NCBI GenBank assembly: GCA_026389015.1
Contig: JAPLIR010000026.1
Location: forward strand, 1 to 38,159
Origin: Candidatus Dependentiae bacterium
GTDB taxonomy: Bacteria > Babelota > Babeliae > Babelales > Vermiphilaceae
Reading direction: 5' to 3'
DNA length: 38,159 bases
A program made the translations under genes and the position numbers. The notes beneath the pieces are model-generated. The model saw only the letters and a list, made by a program, of their open reading frames with translations. It was not told the DNA's origin and did not search any database. How positions within the stretch are numbered: the stretch's first letter is position 1; every line of letters begins with the position of its first letter. Positions 34,009 through 38,159 of the stretch are shown here, in pieces.

Positions 34009-34764
34009 ATGACTAAAAAAAGTTGGTACGCAAAAGAATTCGGTACGTTGACGGGGGTTTCCGTACGCGCACTTCATCACTACGACACAATTGGTTTACT
34101 CAAACCTTCGTTGCGGCTGTCCAATGGCTATCGTGTATACTCCGAGACTGATCTGTTGAAATTACAGCAGATTGTTGCATTAAAGTTTTTCGGCTTAAAG
34201 CTTGCCGATATCAAGACGTTGATACTGGGCAAAACAAATACCATCGAACAGCTTGAGCTACACCGCACTTTGTTGAACAAACAAGTGTCAAATTTGCACC
34301 GTGCGGCAGACATGCTTGATGCAATAATCACTGATGTGAAAGATACGGGATTAGTTGATTGGCAAAACATTATTAATCTTATAGGGGTATATCACATGAC
34401 TCAAGATCTTAAAAAAACATCGGCTGGCAAAGTATATAGCGAAGATCAGCTTAAGCAGTTTGCTGAACTCAAAAAACAGCATACGCCTGAGCAAGCAAAA
34501 GCCATCGAACAAGAATGGGCGACATTAATTGTAGAGGTTAAAAACAACCTTCATCAAGATCCTCAAGGATCTATTGGTGAAAAATTAGCTCAAACATGGA
34601 TCAATTTAGTCGATAAGTCTTATGGATCTTATACTGAATTACGGGATGCGACTTGGCTTGCTTACAAGCATAATAAAATTTCTAATGCGCCTTTTGATAA
34701 AAAGATTTGGCATTTTATTGAAGCTGCATGCAAAGCGCATAACGTAACACCAAAAGCGTGGTGA
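34009..34764 (+). CDS. MerR-family regulator with TipAS-like ligand domain
   Basis: The 251-residue protein begins with a winged helix (WYAKEFGTLTGVSVRALHHY and DTIGLLKPS) and the NGYRVYSETDLLKLQQI wing, followed by a coiled coil (about 75-115). Residues about 140-250 (SEDQLKQFAELKKQHTPEQA ... AKLAQTW) resemble the TipAS antibiotic-binding domain. MerR proteins twist 19-bp-spacer promoters, and such a promoter lies directly upstream. AAGGAG precedes the ATG by eight bases. The gene sits between two hydrolase paralogues and overlaps or abuts the second (stop at 34762-34764, next ATG 34767), so they are cotranscribed. Confidence 0.88.
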   Translation: MTKKSWYAKEFGTLTGVSVRALHHYDTIGLLKPSLRLSNGYRVYSETDLLKLQQIVALKFFGLKLADIKTLILGKTNTIEQLELHRTLLNKQVSNLHRAADMLDAIITDVKDTGLVDWQNIINLIGVYHMTQDLKKTSAGKVYSEDQLKQFAELKKQHTPEQAKAIEQEWATLIVEVKNNLHQDPQGSIGEKLAQTWINLVDKSYGSYTELRDATWLAYKHNKISNAPFDKKIWHFIEAACKAHNVTPKAW

Positions 34765-34766
34765 TA

Positions 34767-35960
34767 ATGAATTATAAAATAATAGCGATAGTTGGAGTTT
34801 TTGTAATGAGTACTATTAATGCTGTACAGCTGCCCAAGTCAACCGGGCAGTTTTTGGTTGGCACAACAACGTATCATTGGATTGATACAAAACGTAAAGA
34901 AACATTGGGTGATCATCCAAACCGTGAGTTGATGGTGCAAGTATGGTACCCGGCACAAACTACGGGCAAAAAATCTGACTATATGTCGCCAACCTTGCGT
35001 GCATACATTGCACGAAATGCTGATTATCCGTATTCATTATTTGAATTCGGGTATACGACTAAGCAAGTGTTGACCAATTCGTTTGAGGATGTGCCAGTGT
35101 CTGATGCGAAGTCGCATTATCCTGTGGTGATTTTTTCTCATGGTTTTGGTGCGCCGCGCTATTTATATACATCGTTGCTAGAAGATTTAGCAAGCCGTGG
35201 CTATATCGTGGTGGCGCCAAGTCATACCTATGCCTCGGATCCTGTTGAATTTCCAGACGGGCGCATTACGCAAGCTGCCGATGTATTTAGAAAAAATACG
35301 GGCGCTTTTAAACGAAACGAAGAAACGCGCGCTGAGGCAATTGCCTTGAGCAAGGTGTGGATTGGCGATATACAGTTTGTTGCAGATATGCTTGAGCAGA
35401 TTAATCATCAAGATTCAAAGGGGTTACTCACGGGCAAGCTGGACATGCAACATTTAGGACTTTTTGGCCATTCGTTTGGCGGCTTTGTTACAGAACAACT
35501 ATGCCGCATGGATAAACGATTTAAAGCTGGTGTTGATATCGATGGCGACTTAATTGGTTATGAGTTAGAACAAGGATTTGATACGCCCTTTATGTGCGTG
35601 TATGTGGCCGCCGGTATGCCTTCCAAAGAAGAATTGGCTCGTATGGGTATGACCGAAGAAACATTCAGATCTATTGTTGGCGGCATGGAAAACAAAATAA
35701 AAACTCTATGCAATGCCATACCCAATGATACGTATCAAGTGAAATGCAAAACAGCACACCACATGACCTTTAGCGATTATTTTTTAATTAATCCTTTTGG
35801 CAGTCCAGAAGAACAAGGCAAGGTTATTGACCCGCAACGTGGTGTGGCAATGACTCGTGCATTGCTGGGTGATTTTTTTGATAGATATCTTAAGGGTCAA
35901 ACGTCTGTTGATTTGCTTGATAATGCAAGTCAGAATATTGAGATTGTGATTAAGGCTTAG
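34767..35960 (+). CDS. Exported alpha/beta hydrolase, PAF-acetylhydrolase-like (copy 2)
   Basis: The 397-residue protein has a cleavable-looking signal (MNYKIIAIVGVFVMSTINA) instead of the longer anchor of copy 1. The same marks follow: FSHGFGAP, GHSFGG, AGVDIDGD and HHMTFSD. The start at 34767 is preferred over in-frame GTG codons that overlap the MerR stop. The two copies are clear paralogues by length and motif order, but copy 2 has lost a few residues around residue 60 and gained an insert after SDYFLINPFGSP. Being downstream of the MerR gene, it is probably under its control. Substrate unknown; an exported phospholipid or drug ester hydrolase is possible. Confidence 0.82.
   Translation: MNYKIIAIVGVFVMSTINAVQLPKSTGQFLVGTTTYHWIDTKRKETLGDHPNRELMVQVWYPAQTTGKKSDYMSPTLRAYIARNADYPYSLFEFGYTTKQVLTNSFEDVPVSDAKSHYPVVIFSHGFGAPRYLYTSLLEDLASRGYIVVAPSHTYASDPVEFPDGRITQAADVFRKNTGAFKRNEETRAEAIALSKVWIGDIQFVADMLEQINHQDSKGLLTGKLDMQHLGLFGHSFGGFVTEQLCRMDKRFKAGVDIDGDLIGYELEQGFDTPFMCVYVAAGMPSKEELARMGMTEETFRSIVGGMENKIKTLCNAIPNDTYQVKCKTAHHMTFSDYFLINPFGSPEEQGKVIDPQRGVAMTRALLGDFFDRYLKGQTSVDLLDNASQNIEIVIKA
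34857..34894 (+). repeat. 38-bp direct repeat, copy 2
   Basis: Identical to 32853-32890. Recombination between the copies would delete about two kb including the MerR gene and leave one hybrid hydrolase gene. Confidence 0.8.
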
Positions 35961-36011
35961 TAGTAAAAATACGAAAATAAAAAGCAGAACAATGCGTATC
36001 AAATAATTTAT

Positions 36012-36040
36012 CTTAACTGATAGGTTAAGCGTTATTTTTT
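36012..36040 (+). terminator. Intrinsic terminator after MerR/hydrolase operon
   Basis: CTTAAC (36012-36017) pairs with GTTAAG (36024-36029) around TGATAG. A run of six T follows after five bases (36035-36040), about 50 bases past the hydrolase stop. Confidence 0.5.
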
Positions 36041-36076
36041 AAATACACTTTTTATTTTGTAATGGATGTGCTAGAA

Positions 36077-36098
36077 TATACTAAAATTAGTATATAAT
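36077..36098 (+). promoter_or_regulatory. Operator palindrome and -10 box of second toxin-antitoxin pair
   Basis: TATACTAA-AA-TTAGTATA is a perfect 8+2+8 palindrome (36077-36094). TATAAT at 36093-36098 overlaps its end and is a likely -10. This is where a helix-turn-helix antitoxin would be expected to repress its own operon. Confidence 0.6.
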
Positions 36099-36112
36099 TG
36101 TGAGAGAGTAGT

Positions 36113-36473
36113 ATGGATAAAAAAAGAAATAGGTTGGATTGGGTCGAGTAAGAAGGATCTGGTTTCTTTCTCGGAAGAAGTTCAGGATGATATAGGTTTT
36201 GGACTATATCAAGTGCAATTGGGAAGGACTCCGAAAAGCAGTAAGCCACTTAAGGGGTTTGGTGGTTCAGGAGTTCTTGAAATACTGACTGATGATAACG
36301 CTGGAACATACCGGGCGGTCTATACAATTAATATGCCCGAAATAGTCTATGTACTGCATGTATTTCAAAAAAAATCTAAGCATGGTATTGAAACACCTAA
36401 AAAAGATATGGACCTTGTTCGCAATAGACTTAAGCAAGCACAGGAACTTTATAAGGAAAGATTAAAAAAATGA
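36113..36473 (+). pseudogene. RelE/HigB-type toxin, frame broken at an A7 run
   Basis: From ATG 36113 the frame reads MDKKRNRLDWVE and stops. If the seven A at 36119-36125 were six, the same start would read MDKKEIGWIGSSKKDLVSFS and continue without break through EEVQDDIGFGLYQ into GRTPKSSKPLKGFGGSGVLE, AVYTINMPEIVYVLHVFQKK and KKDMDLVRNRLKQAQELY, a full phage-Gp49/RelE-type toxin of about 119 residues. As it stands, only a GTG at 36213 opens the main frame, and that would lose the first strand and helix. Options are a disabled toxin, transcript slippage on the A run, phase variation or a sequencing error. The stop overlaps the antitoxin start by four bases. Confidence 0.65.
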
Positions 36474-36877
36474 AAAAGAAAATAGAATATAGTGTGAGTT
36501 CTGGTAATGTTTTTGCAGATCTTGGCCTCCCTAACCCAGAAGAAAGGCTTGCCAAAGCTGACCTTGCTTTACAAATTAATGATCTAATCGATCAGAAAAA
36601 TCTTACCCAAAAAAAGGCTGCGCAACTGCTTGATATAGATCAACCAAAAGTATCAGACCTTGCCAGAGGGCGCTTGGCAGGATTTTCTCTTGAAAGATTG
36701 TTTCGTTTTTTAATGATTCTCGGTCAGGATATTACTATTAAGGTGGCGCCTAAAAAGAAAACAAAAAAGAATGCTGAGATGAGTGTTGTTCTGCCAAAAC
36801 TTAAGAAAAGTCCTGTTATAAAACAGCGTAGTCCGTCTTCTAGTGCTGTTGCGATCCATGCAAAGAAGAGAAAATAA
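36470..36877 (+). CDS. XRE-type antitoxin (HigA-like)
   Basis: The 135-residue protein is the partner of the upstream RelE-type toxin. A lead segment (SSGNVFADLGLPNPEERLAK) that is typical of this antitoxin class is followed by the helix-turn-helix LTQKKAAQLLDIDQPKVSDL and then LARGRLAGFSLERLFRFLMI. The C-terminal 40 residues are Lys/Ser-rich and probably flexible. The start overlaps the toxin stop (ATGA). If the toxin is really broken, the antitoxin may persist as a repressor or an antidote to related toxins. A small GGATC-GAA-GATCC hairpin follows the stop without a U-tract. Confidence 0.85.
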   Translation: MKKKIEYSVSSGNVFADLGLPNPEERLAKADLALQINDLIDQKNLTQKKAAQLLDIDQPKVSDLARGRLAGFSLERLFRFLMILGQDITIKVAPKKKTKKNAEMSVVLPKLKKSPVIKQRSPSSSAVAIHAKKRK

Positions 36878-36976
36878 GGATCGAAGATCCCAAAAAAAGC
36901 CCTAGAATGCCTGGTTTTTATGTGGTACACTGAGCATAAATAATGCGAGGTTTGCTCTATAATTCTTAGGATATTC

Positions 36977-38159
36977 ATGACACTGTTCTTTTTGCTTATA
37001 ATGCTATGCGTTGGCAGCATATATGGCGACATACCAACATGCCAAGCCCTACAGTCTTTGCAAGAAGTTTGTGCCCAAGGCGCGATAACGTTTGTCTTGA
37101 ATGCGCATGCCGACGATCATGCGTCTCTTATCGAAAAAAGCATCACAAAACCATTTGTGCTTGCTGACATCAATTTTGAGTCCGACGTATATTTTTCACC
37201 CACAGAATTTGATTACCTGGTCGATTTACGCAAAGGTGACGTGGTCACCGCTCAGCATATCAAAAAGGCTGTCTCATACTTGTTTAAAAAGAATAAGTTC
37301 TCCACCATTTCCTTGACCATTAGGTGTTGCGAGCAGGGCAACACCATCAAGATAGGCCTGACCAGTTTTTGGACATTTAAGAAGCTAAAATTCCATGGCA
37401 TGCTCATTGGCAAGGAATCATACCGTCAATATTATACTATGGAGCCCAACGATCCGTTTGATGAAATTAAGCACCAGCATGCTTTAGAAAAAATGCGCGA
37501 GGCTTTGCGACAAGAGGGATATTTTAATGCTGAGGCGGTGAGCCAATTGAAATATGACAATGGTACTAAGCAGATTGTTGCACATGTCACTCTACGCAAG
37601 AATGAGCGATTTGGTGTTGCTGATATCAAGAGCGAAATTAAGAGCGATGCTTCAATCAGCGACTGCCAACGAAACGAAGCAGAAGAAATTATTCAGCATC
37701 ACTTTTTAAAAAAGCTTGATGGTGGTTCTTATAGCAAAAGTTCGATCAACAAGCGGACATGCGCGCTCAAGCGTAAGTTGTCTCAAAAAGGTTTTATTCA
37801 TGTTGATGTTAATCTGAGTGAGCGCGTTGACTATGAAGAGCATGAGGTTATTCTGTCATTCGTTTTTGATTTGCATCATAAAAAAGAGTTTATCTTTACA
37901 GGTAACCAGTTCTTTTCCAGTGAGCGATTATTGGATTCCATTTTAGAATTTGGCCATTCGGCATGGTTCTTGCCGTCTTCAATTCTTTCAGATGAAATTG
38001 TGCAGGCATACCAAAAAAAGGGTTTCTGGTATGTGAAAGTGTCTTCATGCGAAGCGCCAGACAATTATATCTTTGAGATTAATGAGGGCGAGCGCGTGTC
38101 GGTTAAAGAGGTGAAGGTAAAAAATGCTTTAGGGGAGGATATCACCAAGCAGCTCAAGG
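36977..38159 (+). CDS. BamA/TamA-type POTRA protein, C-terminus beyond window
   Basis: The frame stays open from ATG 36977 to the right edge (394 codons). Residues 1-17 are a signal peptide (MTLFFLLIMLCVGSIYG). Then come several POTRA-like units of about 75-90 residues with the beta-alpha-alpha-beta-beta pattern. Clear marks are GDVVTAQHIKKAVSYLFKKN with FSTISLTI; KKLKFHGMLIGK, then DEIKHQHALEKMREALRQEGY; KRKLSQKGFIHVDVNL; and FIFTGNQFFSSERLLDSIL. The barrel would lie outside the window. Such proteins insert outer-membrane barrels or, if TamA-like, work with a TamB partner. AGGA lies seven bases before the ATG. The low spacing of recognisable units makes BamA versus TamA undecided. Confidence 0.75.
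   Translation, partial: MTLFFLLIMLCVGSIYGDIPTCQALQSLQEVCAQGAITFVLNAHADDHASLIEKSITKPFVLADINFESDVYFSPTEFDYLVDLRKGDVVTAQHIKKAVSYLFKKNKFSTISLTIRCCEQGNTIKIGLTSFWTFKKLKFHGMLIGKESYRQYYTMEPNDPFDEIKHQHALEKMREALRQEGYFNAEAVSQLKYDNGTKQIVAHVTLRKNERFGVADIKSEIKSDASISDCQRNEAEEIIQHHFLKKLDGGSYSKSSINKRTCALKRKLSQKGFIHVDVNLSERVDYEEHEVILSFVFDLHHKKEFIFTGNQFFSSERLLDSILEFGHSAWFLPSSILSDEIVQAYQKKGFWYVKVSSCEAPDNYIFEINEGERVSVKEVKVKNALGEDITKQLK

Noticed and set aside
36878-36890. GGATC-GAA-GATCC hairpin as terminator of the antitoxin gene
   Set aside because: Only five pairs, and A rather than T follows.

Overview
The window looks like chromosome of a small-genome, host-associated Gram-negative-type bacterium, and its style fits Candidatus Dependentiae (TM6/Babeliales). 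That assignment is inference: no rRNA or phylogenetic marker tree was available. The sequence-based reasons are tight AT-rich gene packing, many exported proteins without obvious family, a cysteine-rich outer-membrane protein, a type IV pilin with its peptidase, a BamA/TamA-type POTRA protein, and an unusual F0 gene set. I found no rRNA, tRNA, CRISPR array or transposase.

Layout. 1-3.5 kb: an exported phosphatase-like gene cut by the left edge, a GC-rich run of stem-loops, a DUF1016/YhcG nuclease, then holB and tmk. 3.7-5.5 kb: a ferredoxin plus fatty-acid-CoA ligase operon. 5.9-7.6 kb: two exported proteins of unknown role. 7.7-16.2 kb, all on the minus strand: a CBS/cysteine synthase, a giant sensor-channel fusion, a GT4 glycosyltransferase, atpE, atpB, an atpR-like gene and folC. 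16.4-18.7 kb: a YrdC/Sua5 relic, a type IV pilin, prepilin peptidase, rbfA and rpsU. 18.8-25.7 kb: a cysteine-rich barrel protein, an APC permease, gltX, two small orphan genes and an ABC-2 exporter. 26-28.8 kb: an exported AAA+ ATPase and a TPR protein. 29.2-36.9 kb: an accessory cluster with a Fic protein, two RelE/HigB-type toxin-antitoxin pairs, an ABC-F protein and a MerR/TipA-like regulator between two paralogous hydrolases. The right edge cuts a POTRA protein.

Two proteins stand out. The F0 c subunit (12714-13682) is four fused hairpins whose ion-site residues read D, Q, E, D, with an extra Glu in hairpin 1, so one quarter of the rotor sites appears inactive. The 893-residue protein at 8768-11449 joins a periplasmic dCache sensor, a long linker with an HGGGHGGGHG tract and a C-terminal module that looks like a pentameric ligand-gated ion channel. 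The linker is preceded by a helical hairpin that puts the channel's ligand domain on the periplasmic side. Both genes lie in one minus-strand run with folC, atpR and atpB, so membrane energetics and ion flux may be linked here (inference).

The intergenic DNA also shows control structure. The Fic gene has four alternating octamers about two helical turns apart, running over its promoter and ribosome-binding site. A TipA-like dyad sits in a 19-bp MerR-type spacer. A nine-codon leader peptide is coupled by ATGA to the ABC-F gene. A long hairpin buries the Shine-Dalgarno of the coiled-coil gene after the CBS gene. One toxin gene reads in full only if a run of seven A loses one base.
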